A stretch of 64,000 nt of DNA from CBDCVD01 sp965224015 (lineage in GTDB: Bacteria; Pseudomonadota; Alphaproteobacteria; Rhizobiales; CBDCVD01): positions 1,426,001 through 1,490,000 of the forward strand of contig OZ245032.1 in assembly GCA_965224015.1 (NCBI GenBank), written 5' to 3'. Of this stretch, positions 52,609 through 62,529 are shown piece by piece; position 1 is the stretch's first letter, and every line of letters begins with the position of its first letter. Both the position numbers and the translations under genes were made by a program. A model generated the notes under the pieces. That model saw only the letters and a list, made by a program, of their open reading frames with translations, was not told the DNA's origin and made no database searches.

Positions 52609-53640
52609 ATGGCCTTTTCCTGTCAGCTTGTCAGCGCCGGTGCTGGTTTTTTGCTGGGCGGCGGCGCCCTGATTGCACACGCGAGTGCGGCACCGGAACT
52701 GCACCTGCCCATCGATTGCGCCCTGGGCAAAACGTGCTTTGTTCAAAACTACGTGGATGTCGACCCGACCGCGCGAGCGCAGGATTACGCTTGTGGGGCC
52801 CAAACCTACGACGGGCACAAGGGCACCGACATCCGCATTCTTGATGACCGGATGATGGCGCAGGGTGTCGCGGTATTGGCGGCGGCGGCAGGTCGGGTCC
52901 GCGCTGTTCGCGACAATATGCCCGACAGGCGGGCAAAACCCGATGATCCGGAAATCAAGGACCGCGAATGTGGCAATGGGCTCGTCATTGATCATGGGGA
53001 CGGGTGGCAAACCCAGTATTGCCACATGAAACGCGGCTCAATCAGCGTCAAAACCGGGGATCGCATGTCCGCGGGGCAGAGGATCGGCGCCGTGGGACTT
53101 TCCGGGCTCACGCAGTTTCCCCATATTCACCTGAGCCTGCGTCACAACAACAAGATAATCGATCCGTTTTATGGTACACAGCTGAAAAAACCCGCCTGTG
53201 CCCAGGTCAGCACCGGTGATCCCGTCCCCCTGCCCGCAGGCAGCCTTTGGGCGCCGCGCACCGCGCAGGCGCTCACCTATCGGCCGTTTTCGGCGATCAC
53301 CATGGGGTTTTCCGGAGGCCCGGTCTCGGCGCCGCAGATCGACTCCGCGACCCTCACGCCCCTTACCCCCACCAGCGAGGCCCTGGTGTTTTATATTCGC
53401 CTGCTGCACCTGCAAAAAGGCGACACGCAACGCGCAACGATTACAGGTCCCAAGGGCACGGTTTTGCTTGATGCACAAGCCGAGCCACCCGATAGAGCCA
53501 AGGCGCAGGCGCATTACTTCTGGGGCAAGCGGCGCAAGGCAAAACGCTGGCCCGCTGGCACCTACACGGTCAAATATCACTTGATCCGGCGGGGAAAAAC
53601 CTTACTCTCTCTGGAGCGCACGTTTTCCATGCCGCGTTAG
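52609..53640 (+). CDS. M23 family metallopeptidase
   Basis: A LytM-type zinc endopeptidase that cuts peptidoglycan crosslinks. The ATG at 52609 is chosen (343 residues, with GGGG upstream); TTG 52603 is also in frame. The signal peptide is about 1-28. Zinc ligands: H and D in HKGTDIR (about 68-74) and H in PHIHLSL (about 170-176). Cysteine pairs CALGKTC and GCGNG-type segments suggest disulfides. A C-terminal beta domain follows. It is 54 bases after the SleB-type gene, so both may be in one operon. Confidence 0.93.
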   Translation: MAFSCQLVSAGAGFLLGGGALIAHASAAPELHLPIDCALGKTCFVQNYVDVDPTARAQDYACGAQTYDGHKGTDIRILDDRMMAQGVAVLAAAAGRVRAVRDNMPDRRAKPDDPEIKDRECGNGLVIDHGDGWQTQYCHMKRGSISVKTGDRMSAGQRIGAVGLSGLTQFPHIHLSLRHNNKIIDPFYGTQLKKPACAQVSTGDPVPLPAGSLWAPRTAQALTYRPFSAITMGFSGGPVSAPQIDSATLTPLTPTSEALVFYIRLLHLQKGDTQRATITGPKGTVLLDAQAEPPDRAKAQAHYFWGKRRKAKRWPAGTYTVKYHLIRRGKTLLSLERTFSMPR

Positions 53641-53691
53641 CGCGTGCGCCTTGTCAGGTCGCAAAGCCGTGAGAGAGGAAAGACATTTATT

Positions 53692-54681
53692 GTGAGCACG
53701 TTTAAAGCCGTTCTTATTTGCAAAACCGATGAGGGACAATCCGTTGCGCTGACCCGTGTTGATGATGCGGATCTCATGGAGGGCGACGTAACAGTGCGCG
53801 TGACCCATTCGAGCGTAAACTACAAGGATGGGCTGGCGATCACGGGAAAAGCGCCGGTGGTGCGCCGCTGGCCCATGGTTCCCGGTGTTGACTTTACTGG
53901 CACGGTTGAGCAGTCCGCGCATGCGGATTTTCGCCCTGGTGACCCTGTAATTCTCAACGGGTGGGGAGCAGGAGAGACACACTGGGGAGGCTATGCAACC
54001 CGCGCCCGGGTGCAGGGCGACTGGCTGGTTCCCCGCCCCGCCGCCATGTCCGCGGAGGATGCCATGGCCATCGGAACAGCCGGTTATACCGCCATGCTGT
54101 GCGTGATGGCCCTTAAAGAGCACGGCATTACACCGGACAAAGGGCCAGTGATCGTCACCGGCGCCAATGGCGGTGTCGGCTCTGTTGCGGTAGCCCTTCT
54201 TGCCGGGCGCGGCTATGAAGTCGCGGCCTCGACGGGACGTGTTGAGGAAAGCGACTATTTGAAATCCCTTGGGGCAAGCGAGATTATCCCGCGCCAGGAG
54301 CTGTCGTCTCCGGCCAAGCCCTTGGGCAAGGAGCGCTGGGCAGGGGGTGTTGATGCGCTCGGTTCTCATACATTGGCCAATGTGCTGTCCATGACCCACT
54401 ATGGTGGGTCCGTTGCCGCGTGTGGCCTGGCGCAGGGCCTGGACCTGCCCACGAGTGTGGCGCCGTTTATTCTGCGCGGGGTCAACTTGCTGGGTATTGA
54501 CTCGGCGCGCGCCCCCAAACCAAGGCGCGTCGCCGCCTACGAAAGACTGGTGACAGAATTTGATCGCGATAAATTCGCCAGCATCACCAGGACCATCGCC
54601 CTTGAAGACGTCATCGAGGTGGGAGAGGCCATTGTAAAGGGTAAAGTCCGCGGCCGCACGGTGGTCGCTATCGAGACCTGA
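53692..54681 (+). CDS. acuI: Acrylyl-CoA reductase AcuI (MDR family)
   Basis: A zinc-free medium-chain reductase of the YhdH/AcuI group, which reduces acryloyl-CoA to propionyl-CoA with NADPH. The start is GTG 53692, with GAGAGGAA upstream, giving 329 residues. The family motif HSSVNYKDGLAITG is at about 37-50. The Rossmann motif ITGANGGVGS (here VTGANGGVGS) and IGTAGYTAM are intact. The cofactor specificity loop follows AASTGR. It is convergent with gyrA. The acrylate source (DMSP or propionate pathways) is not evident in this window. Confidence 0.93.
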   Translation: MSTFKAVLICKTDEGQSVALTRVDDADLMEGDVTVRVTHSSVNYKDGLAITGKAPVVRRWPMVPGVDFTGTVEQSAHADFRPGDPVILNGWGAGETHWGGYATRARVQGDWLVPRPAAMSAEDAMAIGTAGYTAMLCVMALKEHGITPDKGPVIVTGANGGVGSVAVALLAGRGYEVAASTGRVEESDYLKSLGASEIIPRQELSSPAKPLGKERWAGGVDALGSHTLANVLSMTHYGGSVAACGLAQGLDLPTSVAPFILRGVNLLGIDSARAPKPRRVAAYERLVTEFDRDKFASITRTIALEDVIEVGEAIVKGKVRGRTVVAIET

Positions 54682-54692
54682 TACCGCGTGGG

Positions 54693-57554
54693 CTAGGGCG
54701 CGCCTGTATCAACGCCTGAGCCCTCCTCACCCTTGTCGCGCGTGTTATCGTGGCCGTCGTGGCCGTCGTTGTCGTCGCCTTCTTCTTCCTCGTCCGAATC
54801 CCGATCACCCAAAGGCTCCACGGAGACGACAGTCTCCCCTTTTGCGGTATCAAAGACAATGACCCCCTGGGTGGCACGACCGGCAATGCGAATGTCTTCA
54901 ACAGGGCAGCGAATGAGCTGACCACCGTTACTGACGAGCATGATCTGATCGTCATGGGCGATGGGAAAAGAGGCTACCAGATTGCCGTTGCGTGCATTGA
55001 CGGCCATGGCGATAATCCCTTTGCCACCGCGTCCGGCGGTACGGTATTCGAATGATGAACTGCGCTTGGCGTAGCCATTGGCGGAGACGGTAAGGATGAA
55101 CTGCTCATTGGCGCTCATCTCGGCGTACCGCTCGGCACTGAGGACAATGTCCTCGCCGCCGCCGCCACTATCGGCTTCCTCCAGGTCATCGCCACCGGCT
55201 TGGGGTCCCCCATTGTCCGCAATGGGCTCCCCGGTCGCCTCCCCGACCTCGTTGTTCTCACTGGCGCGCAGGGCGGAGGCCTGCTTCAGATAGGCCGCGC
55301 GCTCAGCAGGCGTCACCTCAAGATGATGCAAGATGGCCATCGAGATCACAGTATCACCGTCCCCAAGGGCAATGCCGCGCACACCGCTGGAGGCCCGTGA
55401 AGCAAAAACCCGCAAATCGGCCACCGCAAAGCGGATGCACCGCCCCATGGCCGAGGTCAAAAGGATGTCATCGTCCTCGGTGCAAATTTCCACCGCCACA
55501 ATGCCATCGTCATCCTTGGGCTTCATGGCGATTTTGCCCGAGCGCATGACATTGGTAAAGTCGGACAGCTTATTGCGCCGCACCTGACCGGCGCGGGTGG
55601 CGAAGACGATATCCTGCCGGGCCCAGGTTTCTTCGTCTTCCGGCAGCGCCATAATGGCCGCAATGCGCTCCCCCGGGCCGATGGGCAACAGGTTGACCAA
55701 CGCCTTACCGCGAGCCTGGGGCGAGGCGAGTGGCAATTTCCAGACCTTGAGCTTGTACACAATGCCCTTGTCGGTAAAAAACAGAACCGGCTGGTGGGTG
55801 GACGCGACAAACAGGCGGGTGACAAAATCCTCATCTTTTGTGGCCATTCCGGCGCGGCCCTTACCGCCGCGCCTTTGCGCCCGATAGGTGGACAGGGGAA
55901 CCCGTTTGATATAACCGGAATGGGAGACCGTGACCGCCATATCCTCACGTTGGATGAGGTCCTCGTCCTCCATCTCAAGACCGGCATCGGCGATTTCAGT
56001 GCGCCTTGGGGTTGCGAAAGCGTCCTTGATGGCGGCCAGTTCCTTCCTGACAATGTCATGGATGCGGGCGCGCGAGCGCAGGGTGTCCAGATAGTCGATG
56101 ATCTTGTCTCCCAGGGCATTCAACTCGCTTTCGATCTCATCGGCTCCAAGAGCGGTCAGGCGCTGCAAGCGCAAATCAAGAATGGCGCGCGCCTGGGCCT
56201 GCGACAGGCGATAGGTCGCATTACCGGCGACCCGATGGCGCGGGTCATCAATCAGCGCCACCAGAGCCGCGACATCGGCCGCGGGCCAGTCCCTGTCCAT
56301 GAGTTTTGCCCGAGCACTCGCCGGATCCGGCGCGGCGCGAATAAGCGCAATGACTTCGTCAATATGGGCGACCGCCGTGGCCAGACCAACAAGCACATGG
56401 GCCCGGTCCCGCGCCTTGGCGAGTAAAAACTTGGTGCGCCGGCTGACGACATCCTCGCGAAAAGCGATAAAGGCAACGAGAATATCGCGCAGGTTCATCA
56501 CCTCAGGGCGCCCGCCATGAAGCGCCACCATATTGCAGCCAAAGCTCGACTGCAATTGCGAGAACCGGTAAAGCTGGTTCAAGACCACATCGGCAACCGC
56601 GTCGCGCTTGAGCATCACCACCACGCGCATACCGCGCCGGTCAGACTCGTCGCGAATATCACTAATGCCCTCAATGCGCTTGTCACGCACCGCCTCCGCG
56701 ATGCGCTCGATCATCGCCGCCTTGTTGACCTGATAAGGGACCTCGGTAATAACCAGTGCCTGACGGTCCTTGGGATGATTTTCCACCTCAACGCGCCCGC
56801 GCATGACAATGGAGCCGCGCCCGCTCTCGTAGGCCTTGACAATACCGCTGCGCCCGAGAATGAGCCCCCCGGTTGGAAAATCAGGCCCGGGTACGATCTC
56901 CATCAAGGCCTGTTGTGAGATCGCCGGATCGTCTATCATGGCGGTGAGTGCGTCGATCACCTCCCCCAGGTTGTGAGGTGGAATGTTGGTGGCCATGCCC
57001 ACAGCGATCCCCCCCGCCCCATTGACCAGGAGATTGGGGAACCCGGCGGGAACCACAACCGGTTCCTGTTCTGAATTGTCGTAGTTGGGTTGAAAGTCGA
57101 CCGTTCCCATCTCGATATCGGCAAGCAGCGCATGGGCCGGCTTGTCGAGACGGATTTCCGTATAGCGCATGGCCGCGGGCCGGTCCCCGTCGATGGAACC
57201 GAAATTGCCCTGCCCGTCAAGAAGCGGCAGGCGCATGGAAAAATCCTGCGCCATGCGCACCAGCGCATCATAGATGGCCGTATCACCATGGGGGTGATAT
57301 TTACCGATCACATCACCAACGACGCGGGCGGATTTGCGATAAGGCTTGTTCCAATCGTAACCGTTTTCGTGCATCGAATACAGAATGCGCCGATGCACCG
57401 GCTTGAGCCCGTCGCGCACATCCGGCAGGGCGCGCGAGACGATCACGCTCATGGCATAATCAAGATACGAGCGCTTCATCTCATCGGTAATGTAGATTGG
57501 CTCTATGCCAAGGGGTCCGTCGCCAGATGGTCGCGGTGTGTTGTGTTCAGACAA
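54693..57554 (-). CDS. gyrA: DNA gyrase subunit A
   Basis: Introduces negative supercoils with GyrB. The TTG at 57554 (LSEHNTPRPSG, GGGA upstream) is the preferred start, giving 953 residues; a TTG at 57593 is also in frame. Catalytic Tyr lies in AAMRYTE (about 131). In the quinolone region the protein has HGDTAIYD, with Thr at the E. coli Ser83 place and Asp at 87. The GyrA box QRRGGKG is clear. The C-terminal domain has an inserted acidic Gly-rich segment and a 40-residue acidic tail (for example DSDEEEEGDDNDGHDGHD) encoded by a short DNA repeat. Confidence 0.97.
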   Translation of the reverse strand: MSEHNTPRPSGDGPLGIEPIYITDEMKRSYLDYAMSVIVSRALPDVRDGLKPVHRRILYSMHENGYDWNKPYRKSARVVGDVIGKYHPHGDTAIYDALVRMAQDFSMRLPLLDGQGNFGSIDGDRPAAMRYTEIRLDKPAHALLADIEMGTVDFQPNYDNSEQEPVVVPAGFPNLLVNGAGGIAVGMATNIPPHNLGEVIDALTAMIDDPAISQQALMEIVPGPDFPTGGLILGRSGIVKAYESGRGSIVMRGRVEVENHPKDRQALVITEVPYQVNKAAMIERIAEAVRDKRIEGISDIRDESDRRGMRVVVMLKRDAVADVVLNQLYRFSQLQSSFGCNMVALHGGRPEVMNLRDILVAFIAFREDVVSRRTKFLLAKARDRAHVLVGLATAVAHIDEVIALIRAAPDPASARAKLMDRDWPAADVAALVALIDDPRHRVAGNATYRLSQAQARAILDLRLQRLTALGADEIESELNALGDKIIDYLDTLRSRARIHDIVRKELAAIKDAFATPRRTEIADAGLEMEDEDLIQREDMAVTVSHSGYIKRVPLSTYRAQRRGGKGRAGMATKDEDFVTRLFVASTHQPVLFFTDKGIVYKLKVWKLPLASPQARGKALVNLLPIGPGERIAAIMALPEDEETWARQDIVFATRAGQVRRNKLSDFTNVMRSGKIAMKPKDDDGIVAVEICTEDDDILLTSAMGRCIRFAVADLRVFASRASSGVRGIALGDGDTVISMAILHHLEVTPAERAAYLKQASALRASENNEVGEATGEPIADNGGPQAGGDDLEEADSGGGGEDIVLSAERYAEMSANEQFILTVSANGYAKRSSSFEYRTAGRGGKGIIAMAVNARNGNLVASFPIAHDDQIMLVSNGGQLIRCPVEDIRIAGRATQGVIVFDTAKGETVVSVEPLGDRDSDEEEEGDDNDGHDGHDNTRDKGEEGSGVDTGAP

Positions 57555-57866
57555 GAGAATTCCCGCTTTTAGGTAAGGTCGTGAATGTGACAAATGTGCC
57601 CATAAGGGATTTCAAGCACCCGTTTCCGGCGCCCGCCACCCCAGTAGAGCTCAAAAGGCAAAAAGGCAAAGAGACAAGCGCCCAAGGCCCTCATAGCTTG
57701 CATTCCGGCTTCACTTGACCAAACGCCCTCCAACCCAGGCTTGTTGCAGGAACATGTCTTTGAAACGGGGGCTGGAGCGGGTCTTTCTGCCAAATCGCAA
57801 CAGGGCCAAGGCCTATGGGTATGTGTTGCCATACTATAGCCGATTCCAAGGCACAGGCCTAGCTTT

Positions 57867-57972
57867 TATACCAAGGGTCCTTGACAATGACTCATGGATT
57901 AGCGTCAAGTAAGTATGTTATCAAGGCCGTACACCAGTCGGCGTGTCTATAAAGCCAATACCGCTGGTATTA
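57867..57972 (+). repeat. Family B intergenic repeat, copy B6
   Basis: Full-length, from TATACCAAGGGTCC to CCGCTGGTATTA, with only a few differences from B2. It lies upstream of the YkgJ-type gene. Confidence 0.9.
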
Positions 57973-58231
57973 CTGGCGTTTTCCCTCGCTGATTACGTCA
58001 TCCCCGTAGCCGAATATGGATCTACAACGTATGTGGCTTGCCGGTGATATCAACCCCAACTTGGGGAGCGTTCCGCGCGCCTGTGCAACACCTGCGCTGA
58101 GGCCTTTACATTGGTCCTGGCAGATAGTATGGCCTTCGAGTGGTTTCCAGACCCAAGCACGACCGCATTTGTTGTGTTATGTTAAAACGCGCAATACCGA
58201 TGGAGACCGTCATTGCACACCGCGATTGATC

Positions 58232-58663
58232 ATGGCAAAATCAAAAGCCGCAACGGGTAAGAAAAAAGCGAAAAGGGCAAAATCCGCCCCAAAGATCAAA
58301 TATGATTGCCTGAAGTGCCCAGGGTACTGCTGTTCTTATCCCGTCATTCAGGTTAGCAAGTATGATATTACCCGTATCGCCAGGCATTTCGACATGCCCG
58401 TGGCCAAAGCGGAGAAGAAATTTTGCAAGAGCGCTCACGGTTACAAACGCATCCTGCGCCACCAGCATGATGAGGTTTATGACACGATCTGCCGGTTTTT
58501 TGACAGGGACAAACGCAGATGTACCATCTATAAGGCCCGCCCTTCCACCTGCCGGGAATTTCCAGGCGATAAACATTGTGGATATTACGATTTTCTGGCG
58601 TTTGAGCGCGAGACCCAGGATGACGAAGATCATATCGCCACAACCGACCACCGGGACGTGTAG
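58232..58663 (+). CDS. YkgJ-family cysteine-cluster protein
   Basis: 143 residues starting at ATG 58232 (MAKSKAATGKK); the frame is open upstream but with no homology. The N-terminus is lysine-rich. Nine cysteines follow the YkgJ pattern: C-x2-C-x3-CC in DCLKCPGYCCSYPV, then KFCKSAHGYK, TICRFFD, RRCTIYKARPSTCREFP and GDKHCGYYDF. The family probably binds zinc or an Fe-S cluster. The biological role is unknown. It stands alone between repeat B6 and the tRNA genes. Confidence 0.88.
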   Translation: MAKSKAATGKKKAKRAKSAPKIKYDCLKCPGYCCSYPVIQVSKYDITRIARHFDMPVAKAEKKFCKSAHGYKRILRHQHDEVYDTICRFFDRDKRRCTIYKARPSTCREFPGDKHCGYYDFLAFERETQDDEDHIATTDHRDV

Positions 58664-58936
58664 ACCACAGCGCGGCGACAAGAGCAGATTTGCACCCCAT
58701 TTGACGTTCGGGGCGCATAATATGCAGGATATGCCCGCAACGCCTCCAACCTGCGGGACATGGCTGGGAGATGCCCGTTAATGGACGTGCTTGGCTGTTG
58801 ACTCTCCTCGCGTTACGCGAGGCTTGCACATCGGGTTACAATAGTCTAATACCACTTGGGATGAGCGTGTCGCACGGGTCAAACGAGGCCGGGTCGAGCG
58901 GACCTTGCGTGTCAGCCTGTGCCGGCAAGTCATGCG
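58664..58936. other. Non-coding gap before the tRNA genes
   Basis: No gene or repeat recognised. It presumably holds the tRNA promoter. Confidence 0.5.
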
Positions 58937-59012
58937 GGGCGGTTAGCTCAGATGGTAGAGCGCCACGTTTACACCGTGGATGTCGGGAGTTCGATCCTCT
59001 CACCGCCCACCA
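58937..59012 (+). tRNA. tRNA-Val (anticodon UAC)
   Basis: Complete cloverleaf of 76 bases: acceptor GGGCGGT/ACCGCCC, D-arm GCTC/GAGC, anticodon stem CCACG/CGTGG with loop TTTACAC, T-arm GGGAG/CTCTC around TTCGATC, and encoded 3' ACCA. The anticodon is TAC. Confidence 0.97.
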
Positions 59013-59071
59013 TTTTGTTTAAATCGGGTGTTTACGTAATCTCAAGAGGGTATTGGTTAATTTGCTCCCCA

Positions 59072-59148
59072 GGGGGTGTAGCTCAGTTGGTTAGAGCGCT
59101 GGCCTGTCACGCCAGAGGCCGCGGGTTCGAGTCCCGTCACTCCCGCCA
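59072..59148 (+). tRNA. tRNA-Asp (anticodon GUC)
   Basis: 77 bases with acceptor GGGGGTG/CACTCCC (one G-T pair), anticodon loop CTGTCAC with GTC, T-loop TTCGAGT, and encoded CCA. It is 59 bases after tRNA-Val on the same strand. Confidence 0.97.
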
Positions 59149-59255
59149 GGCAAATTTTCGCAAGAACCGGATATTAAACCGAACTCTCATTATTGTATTA
59201 CCGTTTGCTTTCATTTTCGCCACCCTTCATGAATCGCTAGAATAAGGACTGTGTT

Positions 59256-59654
59256 ATGGCCCGCGTAACCGTCGAGGACTGCATAGACAAGGTAGAAAAC
59301 CGCTTCGAGCTTGTGCTGTTGGCAAGTCATCGCGCGCGCATGATTTCCAAGGGATCGGCCATTACGCTGGAGCGCGACCGGGACAAGAACCCGGTTGTGG
59401 CCTTGCGCGAAATTGCCGAGGAAACCGTCTCGCCGGACGATCTGAAAGAAGATCTCATTCATTCCCTGCAAAAATATGTTGAGGTGGACGAGCCGGATCA
59501 GGATGCAGCCGATGCCCTCGACGCCGACCCGCAGTTTGTACCTGTCGCCATACCCAGGGAAGATGGTGCCGTTACCTTCGATCGCATGTCCGAGGAAGAT
59601 CTGTTGCGGGGTATTGAGGGTTTGTCCCCTCCCGACGAGAGAGGTGAGCGTTGA
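59256..59654 (+). CDS. rpoZ: DNA-directed RNA polymerase subunit omega
   Basis: 132 residues. The family core is MARVTVEDCIDKVENRFELVLLASHRARMISKG (read in segments), then ITLERDRDKNPVVALREIAEETV. The acidic C-terminal extension (about 85-132) is usual for alphaproteobacteria. Omega stabilises RNA polymerase and takes part in the (p)ppGpp response. The rsh gene follows on the same strand after 351 bases, which fits the common rpoZ-rsh arrangement. The start is ATG 59256, with AAGGA upstream. Confidence 0.96.
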   Translation: MARVTVEDCIDKVENRFELVLLASHRARMISKGSAITLERDRDKNPVVALREIAEETVSPDDLKEDLIHSLQKYVEVDEPDQDAADALDADPQFVPVAIPREDGAVTFDRMSEEDLLRGIEGLSPPDERGER

Positions 59655-60005
59655 CCCTGGTAGGACACCGGACACCCCCTCGGCGTGACGAAGCCGGTTG
59701 TCATCATCAGACATAGGCGATTTTGATACGAGATCAGCATGCGTTTCGCTGCCAGTTGAGGAAGCGGATTGCAAGCTTGGGTACGGGGCGCGGATTGTGG
59801 AAATCGGATGGCGAAACCGGCAGATGATCTTCACTCTGGCAAATGGGACGTTGAACCACCGAGCCGGGCGTGGTCGGGGATGAGGTCGGCGCGCATTGGG
59901 TAGTTGGAAACATATATAGACGACCTGGCAGGTCCCCTTCCCTTCCCTTCCCTTGCCAGCCAGCCAGCCGTCCCGTATTCGCGCAACATTTGATAATCAA
60001 ACGTC
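59655..60005. other. rpoZ-rsh intergenic region with short tandem repeats
   Basis: 351 bases without a gene. 59935-59954 is CCCTT repeated four times, followed directly by GCCA repeated three times (59955-59966), which ends about 40 bases before the rsh start codon. Confidence 0.75.
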
Positions 60006-62249
60006 ATGATACGTCAGTATGAATTGGTAGAGCGCGTTCAAAGTTATAACCCGCACGCAGATGAGGCGCTTCTTAATAAGGCCTATGTTTATGCCATGCG
60101 CGCACACGGGCACCAGACCCGCGCCTCCGGCGATCCTTATTTCTCCCACCCCCTCGAAGTCGCCGCAATCCTGACCAACTTAAAGCTTGATGATGCAACC
60201 ATCGCTGTCGGACTTTTGCACGACACAATTGAGGATACCGAGACCACACGCGCCGAAATTGATGCCCTGTTCGGGCACGAGATCGGCAAGCTGGTAGACG
60301 GCCTGACCAAGGTCAACAAGCTTGACTTTGCTTCCAAACAGGCGGAACAGGCCGGTAACCTGCGCAAGTTACTGCTTGCGGTGTCCGATGATGTGCGGGT
60401 GCTTCTTGTCAAGCTGGCGGATCGTTTGCACAATATGCGCACCCTTTCCCATGTCCGCAAAGACAAGCGTGAGCGTATTGCGCAGGAAACCATGGATATT
60501 TACGCACCCCTTGCAGGGCGCATGGGCATGCAGGACATTCGCGAGGAATTGGAGGACCTGAGCTTCCAGGCTCTGCAGCCAGACCACTATGGCGCCATTA
60601 CGGAGCGGCTGAACCAGCTTAACAGCCAAAATCGTGATCTCGCGAGCGAGATCCAGCAGGCCCTTCAGACCGTACTGGCTAAGAGCGATATCAAAGCCAC
60701 CGTTTTTGGCCGTCTCAAGCGCCCCTATTCCATATTCGCCAAAATGAACCGCACATCCCTTGGGTTCGAGCAGCTGTCAGACATTTTTGCGTTTCGGGTG
60801 ATCGTCGAAGCGCTTGAGGACTGCTATCGGGCTCTGGGTGCTATTCACCTGCGCTGGGCAATGGTGCCGATGCGCTTTAAGGACTATATCTCCTTGCCCA
60901 AACAAAACGACTACCGCTCCCTGCACACCACCGTAATCGGTCCCAGCAGCCAGCGGGTCGAACTGCAGATCCGTACCTGGGACATGCACCGGATTGCCGA
61001 ATACGGTGTGGCGGCACACGTGTTGTACAAGGACTATGAGGCCCCGGATCTGACTCAGCTTGAGCCTGATGTGCGCGCCTATATGGAAGAAAACAGGCTT
61101 GCTGATGGCACCAATGGGGCCAGCCCGCGCAAGCGATTTAAGGCGCTGCACAAAGACAGCCGCGCCTATGCCTGGCTGCGCAATACCATCGCCCTGTTAG
61201 CCCATGGCGACAGCCCGGAGGAGTTCCTCGAACATACAAAGCTCGAGCTGTTTCGGGATCAGGTGTTCTGCTTTACACCCCAGGGGCGGCTAATTTCTCT
61301 GCCCAACGGCGCCACGCCCATTGACTTTGCCTACGCCGTTCACACGGAAATCGGCAACACGTGTACCGGCACCAAGATCAATGGTCAGGTCAAACCACTG
61401 TTGAGCACTTTGGAAAATGGGGACGAGGTCGAGATCATTACCGACCCCAAACATACACCCCCTCCGGTTTGGGCAAAGATTGCCGTCACCGGCAAGGCCC
61501 GGGCCGCCATCCGGCGCGCCACACGCCAGGCGGTCGTAAGTCATGCGCAAGAGCTTGGCAAGGAAATGCTCGAAGCCGCGTTTCGCCGTTCACGGCGAAG
61601 CTATTCTTCGGCACGGCTATCGCGGGCGTTGCCCCAACTCAAGCGCGAGTCGGTTCCGGATTTGCTCGTTGCCGTCGGCATGGGAGAGGTGGACGTAGAG
61701 ACGGTTATGGGGGCGATTTTCCCAACCCGAGCGCGACGCAGCAAACAGGATACGGTGGAAGATGCGACGGCTCCGCAGGCCTTGCGCGATCGCCATGGGG
61801 CGGCTGTCCCCATCAGGGGGATCGGGCAGGACATGCCCATCAGGTTTTCTGACGCCGGCGCTGTCCCCGGAGATCGGATCGTCGGGATCCTCACCCCCGG
61901 CGAGGGTGTACAGATTTTCCCCATACAGGCGAGTGCGCTGCGGAACTTTGAAGACGAGCCAGAGCGTTGGCTCGACGTCAGATGGGATGAACGCGCCCCC
62001 CTGCATGGTTTGTACCCGGCACGGATCGTCATCGCCGCACGCAATCAGCCCGGGGTTCTGAGCAAAATCACCCAGGTGATTTCCGACAATGGCGCCGACA
62101 TCGCCAACATTCAAATCAGTGGACCCTTGCCAGATTTTAAGGAGTTGACCATTGATTTACTGGTAACAGACATGCAGTGCCTCAGTCGTATAATGGGTGG
62201 GCTCAATAAAATATCGAATGTCAGCTCCGTGGAGCGGCTATTTGGTTAA
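60006..62249 (+). CDS. rsh: RelA/SpoT homologue: bifunctional (p)ppGpp synthase/hydrolase
   Basis: 747 residues with both active parts. The HD hydrolase domain (about 28-190) has YFSHPLEVA and GLLHDTIEDT, and the typical ED and RLHN blocks. The synthetase domain (about 215-365) has GRLKRPYSIFAKM and DYRSLHTTVIGP. TGS (about 410-475) and ACT (about 668-747) regions follow. Both activities look intact, as in the single Rsh of alphaproteobacteria. A 44-base stretch of CCCTT and GCCA repeats sits in the leader. It controls the stringent response together with omega-containing RNA polymerase. Confidence 0.96.
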   Translation: MIRQYELVERVQSYNPHADEALLNKAYVYAMRAHGHQTRASGDPYFSHPLEVAAILTNLKLDDATIAVGLLHDTIEDTETTRAEIDALFGHEIGKLVDGLTKVNKLDFASKQAEQAGNLRKLLLAVSDDVRVLLVKLADRLHNMRTLSHVRKDKRERIAQETMDIYAPLAGRMGMQDIREELEDLSFQALQPDHYGAITERLNQLNSQNRDLASEIQQALQTVLAKSDIKATVFGRLKRPYSIFAKMNRTSLGFEQLSDIFAFRVIVEALEDCYRALGAIHLRWAMVPMRFKDYISLPKQNDYRSLHTTVIGPSSQRVELQIRTWDMHRIAEYGVAAHVLYKDYEAPDLTQLEPDVRAYMEENRLADGTNGASPRKRFKALHKDSRAYAWLRNTIALLAHGDSPEEFLEHTKLELFRDQVFCFTPQGRLISLPNGATPIDFAYAVHTEIGNTCTGTKINGQVKPLLSTLENGDEVEIITDPKHTPPPVWAKIAVTGKARAAIRRATRQAVVSHAQELGKEMLEAAFRRSRRSYSSARLSRALPQLKRESVPDLLVAVGMGEVDVETVMGAIFPTRARRSKQDTVEDATAPQALRDRHGAAVPIRGIGQDMPIRFSDAGAVPGDRIVGILTPGEGVQIFPIQASALRNFEDEPERWLDVRWDERAPLHGLYPARIVIAARNQPGVLSKITQVISDNGADIANIQISGPLPDFKELTIDLLVTDMQCLSRIMGGLNKISNVSSVERLFG

Positions 62250-62277
62250 AGGTTGCCCTGTACCCTGTATTTTACCC

Positions 62278-62329
62278 AGAGCGTGTCATGTTTTAATAGA
62301 ACCATTCTGTTTCTCGATTGACGCGGCGC
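62278..62329 (+). repeat. Solo family C end (left-end type)
   Basis: AGAGCGTGTCATGTTTTAAT then AGAACCATTCTGTTTCTCGA. It matches the left end of the complete element (including the inner TTTCTCGATTG) but has no right end nearby. Confidence 0.8.
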
Positions 62330-62529
62330 AGGGGATCGCTAAAAAATTGACATGTTTTGGTTGGATTGTTTGGCTCTTGACGAGATCACATGGAGATCAA
62401 CCATACGCTATTTTAACGTGTGTTAAACCTCATATGTTAAGCGTCATATGTGAAGCGGAGCGCTGAGAGCGTTCGGCCTTTAAAGTGAGAACCAGGTTTC
62501 TGGCCACGTCAGTTCGGTTGGTGCCGTTT

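Noticed and set aside
54693..57554. Quinolone-resistance mutation at the Ser83 position of GyrA
   Set aside because: Thr at this position is a normal variant in several alphaproteobacteria and cannot be called a mutation without relatives.
57569..57832. Minus-strand open frame upstream of gyrA
   Set aside because: It overlaps the gyrA leader, has no homology and no plausible ribosome site.
58016..58231. N-terminal extension of the YkgJ-type frame
   Set aside because: It has no family similarity and the ATG at 58232 begins a normal lysine-rich N-terminus.
59734..60000. Open frame in the rpoZ-rsh gap
   Set aside because: It includes the simple repeats and shows no coding features.
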